In this document: positions 1 through 11,791 of the stretch, piece after piece
Layout of the letters: the number at the start of each line of letters is the position of its first letter
How positions within the stretch are numbered: the stretch's first letter is position 1
Origin: Didymella arachidicola
Taxonomy: Eukaryota > Ascomycota > Dothideomycetes > Pleosporales > Didymellaceae
Length of the DNA: 64,000 nt
Direction of reading: 5' to 3'
Assembly: GCA_016630955.3 (NCBI GenBank)
Contig: CM049989.1
Span: 930,001 to 994,000 of the forward strand
Translations under genes and position numbers: made by a program
Notes under the pieces: model-generated
What the model was told of the DNA's origin: nothing
Seen by the model: only the letters and a program-made list of their open reading frames with translations
Database searches by the model: none

Positions 1-33
1 TTGTTTTCAACGTCCTATGGTCGTATGTGAAAG
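1..33. repeat. Copy 1 of a dispersed 33-bp repeat
   Basis: This segment matches positions 32890-32922 at 30 of 33 bases; the shared core is GGTCGTATGTGAAAG. The three mismatches are substitutions, with no indel. Both copies lie in non-coding sequence next to broken accessory genes. It may be the end of a mobile element cut by the window edge, but no terminal repeat or target-site duplication can be seen here. Confidence 0.55.
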
Positions 34-115
34 ACAAGCCCAATTATCTGTTTCATAAACCTACCATCCCAGCGAGACGGTTGTTGCTCAACAAATCACT
101 CTTATCTACGCTTGT

Positions 116-1963
116 CTAAGCAGCTTTCTCGAAGCCCTGCCACTTCTCGAGTTTCTCGCGGCACTCCTGCTCGTAAATTGGAATACCCAAGACGTAGTTC
201 TGCTCCCCCGCCGTCTTGCCCGGGATGTTGCTCGTATTCCACCAGCTGTTGGTGTACGGAAACAATGTCTTCTCGACCATCGTGTTCAACTTGCACTTCC
301 ACTCGTCTTCGGCCTGCTGGGTAGGCTCAATAGTCGTCTTGCCTTCCCTGCGCAGGGAGACAATGGCTTGGATCACGAGGTCACACTGACATTCTGAGGA
401 GTGTTAGCGACCATGCCCTGTCCACCACGTCTTGTGACGCATCTGTAGCAAATAGAAACTGCGTACCTATGGTCGTTGAGCCGTTGGCAAGCGCAGTTGG
501 TGCCTGAGGCGAGTATACCATGAACGCGTTCGGAAACCCATTCATCATGATACCTATGTATGTCCTGACTCCTTCCTTCCACACATCTTTGATATCAACG
601 CCGTCTTTGTTCTTCAAACCCATGTTCGTCAGTGGCCCCGTGAACGAATCAAATCCCGTTGCGCACAAGATCACGTCAAAGTCCCTCTCGCAAGTTTCAC
701 CATCGAGCCGCATTCCGCGCTCCGTGAAAGCAGTGATGGGGTACTTGTTCAGATCAACAATCTCGACGTTATCCTGGTTCAAGACCTCATGGTAGTCGTG
801 TTCCAGTGGCGTCCTCTTCGTACCAAAGTAATACGTCGCCTCATCGGGCGCCATGAGTCTCTGTTTTTTCGGATCCGAAAGTCGCTCTCTGACCTTTCTC
901 TTCCAAAAGTCGCACACGATCAAGTTGTCTTCTCGGTCCGTGGAGACGTTGTTGAAGTTGAGCATCGAGAAGTGGAACGCTCCGACAGCCCATATATGCT
1001 CGAAAAATGCCTCGCGCTCTTCGGGGCTTATATCTTGAACGCGCTAATCGCGACGTTCGATGGGGAACCCGGTGTGACTGTTTCTTCCAGTTGCGAATAG
1101 AGAGGGATAGAACGCTTTCCACACCCGTTGCTCCTCAATCGCCCAGGCGCGCTGACCCACGGGCAGGCAATGGGAGGGACGGCGTACGAAGTGCGTCAGG
1201 TGGGATGCTTGCTTGCCAACCTCTTGGACGATATGGACGGCAGTGGCGCCAGCAGCTATGATGGTTACCCGCTTCCATGTGAGATCTAAGGACGGGGGCC
1301 AAGAAGCTGAGTGGTAGATGGTGCCTTTGAACGTCTCCTAGGCTTCCCAAGATGGCCGGTGTGGCTTGTAGAGAAGTCCGGTAGCCGCCACGAGGAACTG
1401 CGCTTTGTATTTAGCTCCATTTCCCGTGGTGATGGTCCACGTCGAGGTTTCTTTGTGCCACGTACAGCGATTCACCTTCGAATCGAAGGTCATATCCTTC
1501 CGCAGATCTAGGGTCTTGTCGATATGGGCGAAATATTCGCGTAGCTCTACATGAAATAGGAAACGTTTCGAGAAGCTCCAAGTCTTATACACCTCCGGAA
1601 TGCTGAGTTGGTAGAAAGGCGTCTCAGAGTCGACACGTGCACCAGGGTATCTTTTCAAGATCAGCTCTGCCATCTCCTTAGTCATGGTAGACCCACCGGT
1701 CCCAATACCACACTCCACCAAAGTCAGAAGCTATCGTAGTGAGTAAGGCTATTACGGTCTGGCGTGAGTGCGATCAGCAAACCTGATTCGAAGATGTGGG
1801 CTCTCAAGCCCTCCCTCCTCAGTCGATGCAGAAGGCTGATGCCGGAGAATCCAGCACCAACGATTATGACATCGTGTTCCTTGACCGCACCGTTGATGGA
1901 AGTCTCGTGCGTATACGAGGGTAAAGGCGCCATCTTTTTGTTTGCTGGTGAAGCAGACTGCAT
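116..1963 (-). pseudogene. Baeyer-Villiger-type flavin monooxygenase, broken by two in-frame TAG stops
   Basis: Class B flavin monooxygenases use FAD and NADPH to insert oxygen into ketones or to oxidise heteroatoms. Exons inferred from splice signals are 1963-1783, 1730-1697 (34 nt), 1650-467 and 393-116; phases agree and they give a 558-codon frame. An FAD-binding GAGFSG motif lies near residue 37, followed by the GGVWYWDR/YPGARVDSE signature split by a 46-nt intron. A second nucleotide-binding site reads IIAAGATAVH where the family usually has IIGTGATAVQ. TAG codons interrupt the frame at 1338-1340 (between PSWEA and ETFKG) and at 1044-1046 (between IERRD and RVQD). Sequence on both sides of each stop stays family-like, so the gene looks recently lost. 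Either stop could come from CAG to TAG, a CpA to TpA change typical of repeat-induced point mutation, but that origin is unproven. Readthrough or sequence error is the alternative. Confidence 0.82.
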
Positions 1964-2892
1964 TAGCGCCCAGAGTCAGCAGAGTGCTATTGACAGATTT
2001 CAGTAAATCTTTATGTACCTCCGGCGAGAATGCAGCCACGAGTAATTTGGGACAATTCATGCCTGAGTCAGATCCGAGCCAAGTCTAGACTTCTTTGTGA
2101 AGCAAGGCTGGCACCTATGGTCATAAAGAAATCAGTTCCTGCCAGTGATGTACGGCATAGCTTACCGCGAGGTGCTCATCTGCATCGTCAGTTGGTTTGT
2201 AAGGTCGCTGATCAAGCATAGTGATTGCGAAGTTGCACCTAACCAATGGCACTGATATCTCGTGAAGTCTGTGTGCTTGGACATTGTTCCGCGGCGGGAT
2301 TAAGGCCGGTTCAGCTGGCGGACGAGAAGCTGATCGAGACGAAACGCATCTTCTAGCTCCTTCACTGCGTTCTAAAATAAACAACAGATCTTCGGAAAGA
2401 GCTTACCCAGGTCGATTACAGTGTAGGGAGGATTGCGGGGTGAGGAAGGAAGTGGCTTGACGTATGTGACAAATGCGGTTACCAGCTTGGCTCCTTCGAT
2501 AAGAGCTCAACCAAAAATGTCTTGGAGGCGGACGCTGGATGGAGATTATGAAACTTTTGTGAGCACGGGCACAGGATGTTGTTTGTATGTCTTCGCGTCG
2601 TGTCGTTGGGAGGCTTTGAGCTGAAGTGATATTTGTTCAATTCTCTGTCCTGTCCTGAACAATGCCCGCTCGCTAATATGAACGCCAGTACAACGCCGGG
2701 CCTTATGCCTTCCTGTGCTCCCTACCGAAATGCAATGTATGTGCTCTGGAAATCTGCACGCCGTCACCGACAGTCGTGTGTGGGCTCGCAGTGTTTGGCG
2801 TGGGGCAGTCACGACCGCAATAGAGAGCTCTTCGTTATGCAGCTGCTGCGTCTAAGACGCGGGACGGCATTCACAAGTGCTAGGTGACAAGC
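1964..2892. other. Intergenic, no convincing gene
   Basis: This is the upstream flank of the monooxygenase and the downstream flank of the Ariadne ligase. Minus-strand open stretches at about 2121-2384 and 2420-2530 have protein-like composition but neither a consistent spliced frame nor a family I recognise. They may be remnants. Confidence 0.4.
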
Positions 2893-4639
2893 TCAAGTGA
2901 GAGACACAATAAATTCCCAGTTGCCTGCAAAGAGTGAGTGGTGAATTTCAAAGGGCTGAACGACGATGCCTGTGCTGTGCAACAACCTGTGCCGCGACTG
3001 CGGGAAAGTCGAGTCAGAATCACGTACCTTGCTTCAGGTTCTCCGCTGTATCGTTCAAAAGAATAATCCGCCTCTTGGTGCAGTAGCTGGTCTTATCCAT
3101 CATCTCTACCTTGAGACCCTGCAGCTGATCGATGGGCTTCTCGAACATCTCACTGAGGTTTTCCACGGCCATCTCAAGGTCCTTCTGATTGTCTTCGAAG
3201 ATCTCTGTGAGGTTGTTCCTAGCCAAGTAATACGCAAAGGCGTACGTCCACTTCAAGACCTGACGACATTGCTGAAGCGCCTGTGACGCTTGATCCAGGA
3301 ACTGAACCTCGATCCAGGACATGTCTGTTGTGTTCTGTAATTGTTGCATCTTTTTCTCAGTCTTCAAGTAGATATCCTTGTCGAGTTTGGCGGACTGTTC
3401 GTGGTTCGCGTATCGATTGTAGTAGTGCAGGTATCGCTCAAGCGATTGCCTGCTCTTGGCTTGGGCGTCCCTAGCATCCGAGCCGCTCTTCTCCTCGAAA
3501 CGGTTACAATTGTACCAGCTGGTGCCGTGCTCTGACCAGACACCCATACACATCCAGCAAAACTCGTGTCGACACTTTCTGCATGTCATGTGGTTGCAGC
3601 CTCCGTTCTTTTCTATAGTCGAGACGCACTTTGGGCATTCTTTCGTGTTGGCTGATATCCAGTTCGCAGTCTCGCTGTCGTCCTCGCACTTCTTCAGCCA
3701 CTTCTTCACTAAAGAGCAGGGCGCCGGCTGGTGATCGGCTAGAGTGCAACCAAAGCAAAACATGTGGCTACAGTCGCAGTGAACAGTTGGCACGATCTTG
3801 TTAAGGTCCCTACTCTTGACGCCGCACTCTACTGCATACTTGCAATCCGGGGCGGGGCACCACTTCAGATTCTCTTTATCGTCGACGTATGTTCGTGTAA
3901 GGAGTGTGTGATATCTGGCTATGTTAGCGTCGGATTTGGTACATTTCGGCATGTATGACGCACCTGTCCTGGAGGTCTGCCGTAACCAGAAGATCCAGAG
4001 ATTTCGAGTCGACAATCCGTGTGCAGCCTTCGCCTGGACATCTTATTCTGGCAGCTTCACCCTCGTCTTGGATCTTCGTCGCGAGGTACTGTCTGTAACA
4101 GTCTCCACAGAAGCGGTGGCCGCACTTCATTGCGAATGTGTTCATGTCCGGGCTGTCATCGCAGCAGATGTCACAGCAGAAGCCAGGAATCTTCTGCAGT
4201 TTCGGCGGGTTGGTTTGCGCATCCTGACCAAGGCCTGCACTTTCAAGAGTTTCTTCTCGCTGCTCCATCATCCGGTCTACCAGCCGTTCCTTGTTCCAAC
4301 GCATGTATCGAAGGAGGATTGCTGCAGCTTCCGGCGACAGAGCCAGTATGCTCGAGACCTCATCGATTTTCACTTGCTGCTGTGCTTGGATTTGTTCTGG
4401 GTCAAAGACCTCGAAGTCGACCTCGTGCGCCTGTTTCGTAGGCTTGATATCTTTATCCTGTGTCTCGAAGCCAACGTCATCCTGGTCCATGTCGAAGTCG
4501 GAGTCTGTGTTTGCGTGTTAGTGCAAAATCCCGTCTTTTGACAGAAGAGACGCCTACCGTCTTCTATTTCCAGGTCACTATCCTGGTCATCGAAGTCCTC
4601 CCCGCTCATGGAGCTGTTGAAGTCATCCTCGGAGTCCAT
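2893..4639 (-). CDS. Ariadne-type RBR E3 ubiquitin ligase
   Basis: RING-between-RING ligases take ubiquitin from an E2 onto a RING2 cysteine and pass it to substrate. Exons 4639-4558, 4504-3964, 3914-3028 and 2969-2893 give 528 residues in consistent phase. The N-terminus is acidic (DSEDD, EDFDDQDSDLE). RING1 begins CDICCDD with the cysteine-histidine pattern MKCGHRFCGDC. The IBR has HCDCSHMFCFGC. RING2 has CPKC...NGGCNHMTC, in which the cysteine of NGGC is the expected catalytic residue. The C-terminal region is helical and matches the Ariadne domain. The last short exon was chosen because it supplies a GNWEFI tail resembling the WEYI end of human ARIH1; that exon is the least certain part. 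Budding-yeast HEL1 is the likely counterpart. Confidence 0.88.
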
Positions 4640-5308
4640 GGTTCCAGAGGCGTTTGTGACAGGTGTAGCCGGCAGGTTATCGATCGTAGGTAGCTCGTAA
4701 GACTTCTGCGTCTTTTTGCGAGGCTCGTCGGAAGGGCTGAGTGTGATGTCTGCCTCAGAAGCCTTCCGCTTATGGACGGTGGGCGGCGTCGTGGTGTAGT
4801 TTGAGCCTGTTCCGCCTGATGACGGAACCAGGCTACCGGACTATGGGTGGTGGGTGATGATAAGCGCTCGTACACAACGTGGCGTAGTGGAGCAGTCAAG
4901 CGACTCGATGAAGGCAGACAATGTCCGAGTATTGGTCAGCGGATTGCACAGTCACAAGATTCAGTGGATGATTCGAGAGGTGCGCAGTTGGGTGGGTTGG
5001 CGGGCACCCTGGCGCGTCGGGCACAGACCCCGAATTCGGAAGCGGCGAAGATGGCGGTGAATTTGTTCGCCGCAGTTGCCTGTCGAGGGTTGTGGCGGCC
5101 TGCACTTTTCGCAGGCTTCACTCAAAGCTAGGACTTAGGTAGCAATGTGCCTTCACGATGTTTCTAGAGCCTCCAAGTCCGCAGACGAGCAAGTTGGGCA
5201 GCTCTTGGGGTAAGCTTTAAGGGGCGCACCGCTGGTCACACTGCTGTCGCACGTCACGATATCACATGCACATATGGCTTTGAACATGAACTTTGCTTTA
5301 ACAGATCT
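4640..5308. other. Intergenic, promoter of the RBR ligase gene
   Basis: The stretch lies upstream of the Ariadne ligase and downstream of the eIF2B epsilon gene, both on the minus strand. Open frames here are short and have no family features. I see no RNA gene or repeat. Confidence 0.5.
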
Positions 5309-7590
5309 CTACTCTGAGTCCTCGTCCTCTTCACTATCCTCTTCACTGTCACTTCCGCTATCCTCTTCCTGCTTGTGCAAGAAATCGATCAAGGGCTTTG
5401 TCTTCTCTCTGACCTTTCTCATCTCCTCGGTTTCGCTACTCTTTTCATCGTCCCACCACTGGTAGAAGCCTTCATCCTCTACGTGTTCATTGAATGACAA
5501 CTTTGTGGCTGCCTGTAGGAGAATAGAGTCTCCATTCTCCTTATGGGTCACATCGGCCTGTAGCAACAGCAAAAAGTCGACTTGATCGGCCTTGTCTGAT
5601 TGTGCCTTATCGAAAATGCAGCGATCGACGAGCTCCTTGTGAGCATCGAAGACCTGAGCGACAGATTCCTTGACAGGAGTGCCGGACTTAATGAGCTGGT
5701 GGATTCGCTTGACGAAGGCCGTCACAACGGCACGACGGACTTGGTGATCCGATGCGTTCGTGCTCATGCGTAACGCCGTAAGTTCCAGCTGAATGTTGGC
5801 AGATTCGTGCCCTTCGACAAGCGAGTCGTAGATACTGGTGGAGGCGTCGTGGTCGAAATTTGCGGCATGTTGGCTGTCTTGCGAGCCAACTGAGAGGAAG
5901 CTGCTGGCTCCAGAGCGATCGTGCCGTATTTCGTAGTCGTCTGCCTCCGAGTCCGAGTTGAGTGTCGATATTGACTCCTGAGACAAGTTCGCAAGGTTGT
6001 ACACTATATCCGTCAACAATGGTGATCTGGCCGTGCAGTACAAATGCTTACATGAACCAGAGGAGACCAGACTGTCCACAATCTCATCCTCGTCTTCCTC
6101 GTCCGAGTCATGGAACTCGAAGCCATCTCCACCCTTGCCAACCACCTCAAGGTCTGCATCGCCTCTTACTGGCTCTTCGTTGCTCTCTCTTCTCCGCTTG
6201 GCACGTGTAATCCTGTGTTCGCCGCGGATGGTTTTGCCTTCGCCGATGGCCACACCGTATGAGATGAGCGCACCCTCCTCGATTGTGCATTTTCGTCCGA
6301 TCGAAGCCTCATTTGCGATAATCGATTTCTTCACAACACTGCCGTCTCCGACACTTGCGTAATCCCACAGACACGCCCCCTCAATCCTTACATTCCGCCC
6401 AATCTGGCAATGACGCCCTATTATGCTGTTGGTGATGATGCTGCCATCTCCAATGCTGGTTCCACGCCCTATGACTGTTTTTGGGTTGATGACGCAGTCG
6501 CGTGCCAGAACTACACCCTCCTCTTTATAGATGTTACCCTTCGCAAGTCTGTATGATTGCCCTTGTACAAGGTTACTGTCAGGGCAGAGCGGATATGCCC
6601 AACGCGACACAATATCTTTGCTCACTGAATCGTATGCGTGCAGATTGCGGACTCGAGCAGCGTAGTGGTCGGAGATGATATGCGTGTGAAAGGTCTTGCC
6701 GTTCAGTTCGTAATCTTTAAGTACGCTGTGTAGGAACCCCTTTCTCGGTGCCTGGAAATCAAAGTTGTCGCTCCAAAGCGCAAGTACATCCGGCGTACAA
6801 ATATCGATACCGCAGTCAATGAGGTCCTGGCGAATTTCGAGTTCTTGGTGTTCAGAAAGTAGGTCAGGATCGATTGACAGATAGTGTGTCTGATCGCGAT
6901 TTGGCATCTGCTCAAAGTGCAGGCATCTGTCCTTCACTGGGTCGATGACGAAAACCGGGCTGGTTCCTCGAGCCTTTGTCCTATGTGTTGTGCCCGCCTC
7001 GCGCAATACCATAGTCATGATAGCATTTTTATCTTTTGCTCTCCTTGCCCTGTGCGCAGCAAGCGCGCCCTCTAACGGCAGGTTGCTGACAACGTCTCCG
7101 TACACCAGGAGGAAGTCGCCAACTAGCAAGCTTCTGCTGTCGAGGTCGCGCATCGCGTCACCTATCGAATGGGACGTCGACTGAATGAGTTCGAGCTTGG
7201 AGAACGGGGAGGACTGCGCAGCCCATTTCGATTGGTTGATGTAGTCTTCGACCTGCTTCCTGTGGGCGCCGCAGTATACAAAAATCTCCTCGACACCTGC
7301 ATTGGCAAGGAATTCGAAGGTGTACTCAATCAGCGGGGTGTTTGCGAGGGGTAGAAGACACTGTCAGGTTGTTAGTGTGGCGTATTAGAACTGTGAACAT
7401 AGGTCCCACCCTTGGGCGCTCAAGTGTGAAAGGGCTGAAGCGCGTCTCGAAGGGATCCGCAAGAATCTACAATGTTAGCACAACTCTGATGCGCGTGGGA
7501 AGTAGCACGTACTACTGCCTGAAGAGGATCCTCGCGCTCCTCCTCAGCACCCTTGCCCTTGTTCTGGTCTTTTTTCCCTTTCGGTGGCAT
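5309..7590 (-). CDS. GCD6: eIF2B epsilon, catalytic subunit of the translation factor GEF
   Basis: eIF2B swaps GDP for GTP on eIF2, and epsilon is the catalytic subunit. Exons 7590-7513, 7466-7410, 7360-6052 and 6003-5309 give 712 residues. The start is the ATG of MPPKGKKDQ; the open frame extends to 7644 but without an upstream ATG. The N-terminal third is nucleotidyl-transferase-like (FETRFSPFTLERPR, CLLPLANTPLIEYTFEFL). It is followed by a left-handed beta-helix of hexapeptide repeats (VIGRGTSIGDGSIITNSIIG). After an acidic linker (HDSDEEDEDE) the C-terminal W2/eIF5C HEAT region ends with aromatic-acidic boxes (GFYQWWDDE) and a Glu/Ser-rich tail. The third intron (6004-6051) is 48 nt and has no in-frame stop, so retention would add 16 residues without breaking the protein. 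Confidence 0.95.
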
Positions 7591-7978
7591 TGTCGGTGAT
7601 CTGAGGTATGTTGTGTAGAATGGTGAATAGCTGCGTCTGGACAAAAAGTTGGCGGAGTCAACGAATGCCCCACGCTGCTATCGATACGCCAAAAAGCTAC
7701 CAGTGCTGCAGGAAACTGAACATCAATCCCGCGGCCCTCTCGCTGACTCATAATCGCACAAGGGTCGCATCAAACGCCAGGAACAGATCTGGACTTAGCG
7801 TTCTGTGGGGTTTAATGTTGCGCTGCGCCTTCCCGCAGTTCGAGGCGCGTCTGTCACGGTCTGTGCCATTCCCACGAGGATGGCGATGGAAGGTCTAGGC
7901 CACTGCCTCTTTATGCTTATTGCGACGACACGCCCCAATTGCGCGCAAGGATCCCTGCTGTCTTTTGCTTCTTGCTGA
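7591..7978. promoter_or_regulatory. Upstream region of GCD6
   Basis: This is non-coding sequence between the eIF2B epsilon start and a decayed minus-strand frame. I see no defined element or repeat. Confidence 0.4.
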
Positions 7979-8490
7979 CTATGCCGTGCGAACTTTGGAA
8001 AGGAACCACGGCTTTTGGTATCGCTGCTGTTGTTGACGATCAGCCGGCTTTGTGTACGATGTGTCAAGTATCAGGGATATCGGAAGCGGTACATAGGAAC
8101 TCAAACAGACAGATCTTGACATGAAATTGGACGGGAGCTGAATTGTATCCTTTAAGATTGGTTTATTCGATGTTCTCCATTTGGTGGTCTTGAATCTGGG
8201 CTCGATATAAAAATCTCCGCCCCAAAGAGCTAACATGGCCGGAAAATCCGCTTTATATACATTTAGAAAGCCAGCCCAATGGTGCCAGTCCATTGAGACT
8301 CCATCCAAACCAGAATCGAATGCGTAGCCCACATTGCGAAGATCCTTCCGAACCTCTGAACGGTTGGTGTGTATTCCAACAATCCAACGTACAGAGACTT
8401 CGGGATCAGGACCAACCTTCTTCATCTTTCTTCCGTATCACACTTTCTGGATTAATTAGCGGTCCGCCAGAGAGCGCTTCGCGTGCGGGG
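7979..8490 (-). pseudogene. Unrecognised protein fragment with a probable frameshift
   Basis: An ATG at 8425 opens 148 codons with a protein-like, Trp-rich stretch (SGLDGVSMDWHHWAGF, ALWGGDFYIEPRF). Upstream, a different frame carries a plausible beginning (ALSGGPLINPESVIRKKDEEGWS) that joins at DPEVSVRWIVG if one base is dropped near 8407-8410. That suggests a single-base frameshift in an older, longer gene. I do not recognise the family. It sits between GCD6 and SKN7, both on the same strand. It could instead be a genuine small gene starting at 8425. Confidence 0.4.
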
Positions 8491-8558
8491 CAGAAACAGT
8501 ATTAGAGTCGCATAGGTTTCCATTGCGGGTGCTCTTCAAGGTCGTTTATGAGGCATGA

Positions 8559-10701
8559 TCATCGCGGCCTAGGTTGCATGGCATTGATCTGTCCTGGGAT
8601 CTGCGGTGGGAACATCTGCTGTCGCTTTGCCGGATTGCTCATGTCATCTCCTCCCGAAATGTCAGAAATTTGTCTCCTGTGGCCGCCTGGAGGAAGTTGT
8701 TGTTGCTGTTGTTGCCTCGCCTGCATCGGTATTTGTGGCGACGTATTGTAACCCATACCTGGTTGCATAGGATTGACTCCATAAGCACCCGGGTGATGTG
8801 GCTGCTGAACCTGCATGCCCTGGGCGTATTCGTCGGTCATGTTACTGCCCACTGGTGAAACACCAGGCAGCTGGTTTGGCGAGTTCCAGTTGCTAACAGT
8901 CGCAGGAGATTTGGCTGGGGAGTCCTCTTCTTTTAGCATCAGCTGTCTCGGTACCGAAACGGGTTGCGGAGCCGGCATAGCATCGCCATGCGGCGATGGC
9001 TTCTTGAGGTGAACAAGGTGCTTCTCCAGCATGTGGAGCAAGCCCTCTTTCGTGAATGGCTTCGGAAGCACATCGTTCATGCCATGCTGGAAATACATCG
9101 AAATATCGTCACTCCTTATATTGGAAGTCATGGCGATGATGGGCGTTGTGTCGAATTGTCGAATCAGGTGACAGGCCGAAACACCATCGAGGTTTGGCAT
9201 GATAATGTCCATGAGAACCAGGTCATATTTGGACCCAGCGTTCATCTTGTTGACAGCTTCCAATCCATCGAGCTAGATGTCCAAATTAGTCATGTCCATG
9301 GAAAAAGCTTATTCCACACTTACAGCACTGTCAATAGCGCAATGAAAGGCGTACAAGAACTTGCTTCCAATGCGACGGCACGTGGGGTCGTCTTCAACCA
9401 GCAAAATCTGTGGCGGACGGATCCAGCCGGGATCGGCGAACTGTCCTTTTTTCCTGACTTCCACAGGCTTCTCGCCAGCTTCCGGCGCCTTCGGTGGCAT
9501 CGCGTACGGAATGTTATTGATGTGCTCGCTGTACATTGGGTCGATACCATTGTTCTGGCCAACAGGGTAGACGAGATTGTCAAGGTTGTCAAGTCGCATC
9601 GAGCCTGTCGACGTGGCCGAGGGTGGTCCACGACTGGTCGGTCTAGTGCTGCCTCGTAACACATCTGGGGGAGGTGTAGTCAAGGTACCATTCATTCGCA
9701 TAGTGATCTCGTTCATGTGCTCCAGGTTTCTTGGATTCAGCATGACGTCGGCGTTAGTCTCACTCAGCAGCTTAGACGCGTGCTGCAATGGTGAAGCTGG
9801 GTGATCATCGTCATTGGCCTGCGCAGGAGGTTCAGCGCTGCCATTCTGCCCTGCTGTACCGTTGAATAACAACTTGCTGTTTCTGCGCTGCTGAGAGTCG
9901 ACACCGTGCAGGAACGTCATGACGTTTTGCATAACGTGCTCGTGGTTTACAACAGTCTTCTGGAGACCGATGACCTCCTGCAGCAGCATCGAGTGGTGGA
10001 TGCTGAGCTCGTTGTAACGTTGCTCCAGGGTGTGCAGCTGCGCTTGTGTTGCCATCAATTGCCCGCTGACCATATCCATTTGCTGCGAGGGCATGCCGAG
10101 CTCATCAGTATTCGCCTGATTGGGCTTGCGGGGGGCAGGCGCCTTCCTGCGAATATTGTCCAGCGCATCTTTATTATTCATCTTAAAGTCAGGGTGTTTA
10201 AACTCCCATGCCTGAAAGTCATTAGCTCTGCAAAGGGTCAAACATAGCTATGGTATACTGACGCCAGGACCATACTGCGACTGACCATTCTCCTCATTGT
10301 TGTGCCGCACTTTGTGGAAGTCGTATTTGTTCAACTGGCGCACAAAACTGGCGAAGTTGCTGTGCTTAAAATGCTTGGGTAGGATGTGTTTTGTGAATTT
10401 TTCGTTCTGCGCGACTTGGTTAGCCTTCTTTTCCTTGGCCATTCAGTCGCAAACGTACTTCCAACACTACAAAACTGTCGCCGTCGTTTCCCCATCTTAC
10501 AACGCTCTCGTCGCTTGGGCTCTCCAGCATCCTTGCGCGTGTGTTAGCGTCGGTTGGTCATACTTATGTGGTGTAAACGTACTTGTAGAGTTTACGAACC
10601 TGGTTTGACGATTAGTATGTAACACAGTAAGGCTTCGCGAAAGGACGTACAAAGTCGCTGGAGTTGCTCGACCCGGAGCCTCCAGCATTGTTTGAATCCA
10701 T
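8559..10701 (-). CDS. SKN7: Stress-response regulator SKN7 (HSF DNA-binding domain plus receiver domain)
   Basis: SKN7 is a nuclear response regulator downstream of the Sln1-type phosphorelay and works with Yap1 in oxidative stress. Six exons, 10701-10651, 10599-10583 (17 nt), 10531-10459, 10406-10263, 10211-9324 and 9272-8559, give 628 residues. The HSF-type domain covers about residues 16-105 (FVRKLYK, HFKHSNFASFVRQLNKYDFHK). A coiled coil follows (MATQAQLHTLEQRYNELS). The receiver domain begins PPQILLVEDDPTCRRIG, with the phospho-acceptor aspartate in LVLMDIIMPNLDG and the lysine in DVLPKPFTKEG. The tail is Gln/Pro-rich. The first two exons are tiny and easy to miss. It is divergent from a peroxiredoxin gene, the type of gene SKN7 controls in yeast. 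Confidence 0.96.
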
Positions 10702-11791
10702 TGTGGCAGGCGTCGCGCGTAGAGCGTTCCTTTCGCAGTATACAAGGTGCTAAGTCAGGAGCTAATCCCTCAAAGTTTCCTTTCCTCCGCCTCCTGTACA
10801 GCGCAAATGCACTTGCGCGTCGAGGCCTGGGGTGGACGAGTCCCCAATGCCTCGTGTAGATGATTGGTATGGATACGTGAAGCGGCAGCAGTGGTATAGG
10901 CGGCGCGAGGCTCACGTTGGGTAAAGGAATAACTTTAAGGCCGGGGGGTGTGAGACGGGCGTCCTGATGTCGTAATGCCGCACCATGGGCGTGCCTGCAG
11001 TTGGGCGATGGGGAACGAAAGGTCGATGGAGGATCTGGGCCTTTCAGTGTAAAAGACTTGACGGGCAGGGCTCGTGGCATCTCAGAGCGGGCTCTTTGAC
11101 ACTAAGGAAGGCTCTAAAGCAGGTTAGTGGTGCTAAACAGGAATGAGTGCGCCCCAGTGCCGCTAGCACGCCGAGAGCAGTATTTGACCAGGATGTGTTC
11201 GCGGGGGCGAGGACTTTGGGCGACATGGGAATTTGCGAGGCGAGGAACAGAGTAGAAATGGAGCCAAGAGAGCCGGGAACTTCATACTACTACTACATCA
11301 CCTACTTCATGCTACAGACTGGTTCATCGAGTATGAACCACGATTCCTATACACTGCCCCGAGGCTCCGCGCAGAGAAAGTACCGTGGATGGTGCGCGCA
11401 ACCCGAGCTTGGCGCTATGACGCTCGCCCTCCGGAGTGACGATCCCCATCAAAAAGCAACGCAGCTAGAAGGCCGCCTGCATCGCCTGGTAGCCTTCGAC
11501 GCACTCCAACACGCTCTTGTAAGCCTCGCGTGCCCCGCCGCGTTGCCATTGCTCCAGCCACATGCCTCCAAATTACTGTGCGTTGTACACGCTCAAAAGG
11601 CAAGAGCAGACTGCGTTGGGTTGCCCTTGCCTGTCGAAGCTCTGACCAGTGGGGCCCACTCCTAAAGTGTGTGGCTGGCTCAGCTCCGAGAGTCTTCGGC
11701 CATTTCTGGCAAGATTGGAGCTGCCACTCACGACATCGAAAATTGTACTGGTACCAAACCATCAATACCAAGAAGCCTCATCTCAGAAATT
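10702..11791. promoter_or_regulatory. Divergent promoter region between SKN7 and the peroxiredoxin
   Basis: This 1.09-kb head-to-head interval holds upstream sequence for both genes. A plus-strand open frame at 11147-11665 has no family features and looks fortuitous. I could not identify a clear Yap1- or SKN7-type site by eye. Confidence 0.5.

Noticed and set aside
11147..11665. 172-codon plus-strand frame between SKN7 and the peroxiredoxin
   Set aside because: It has no family match and overlaps a minus-strand frame. It lies in a divergent promoter.
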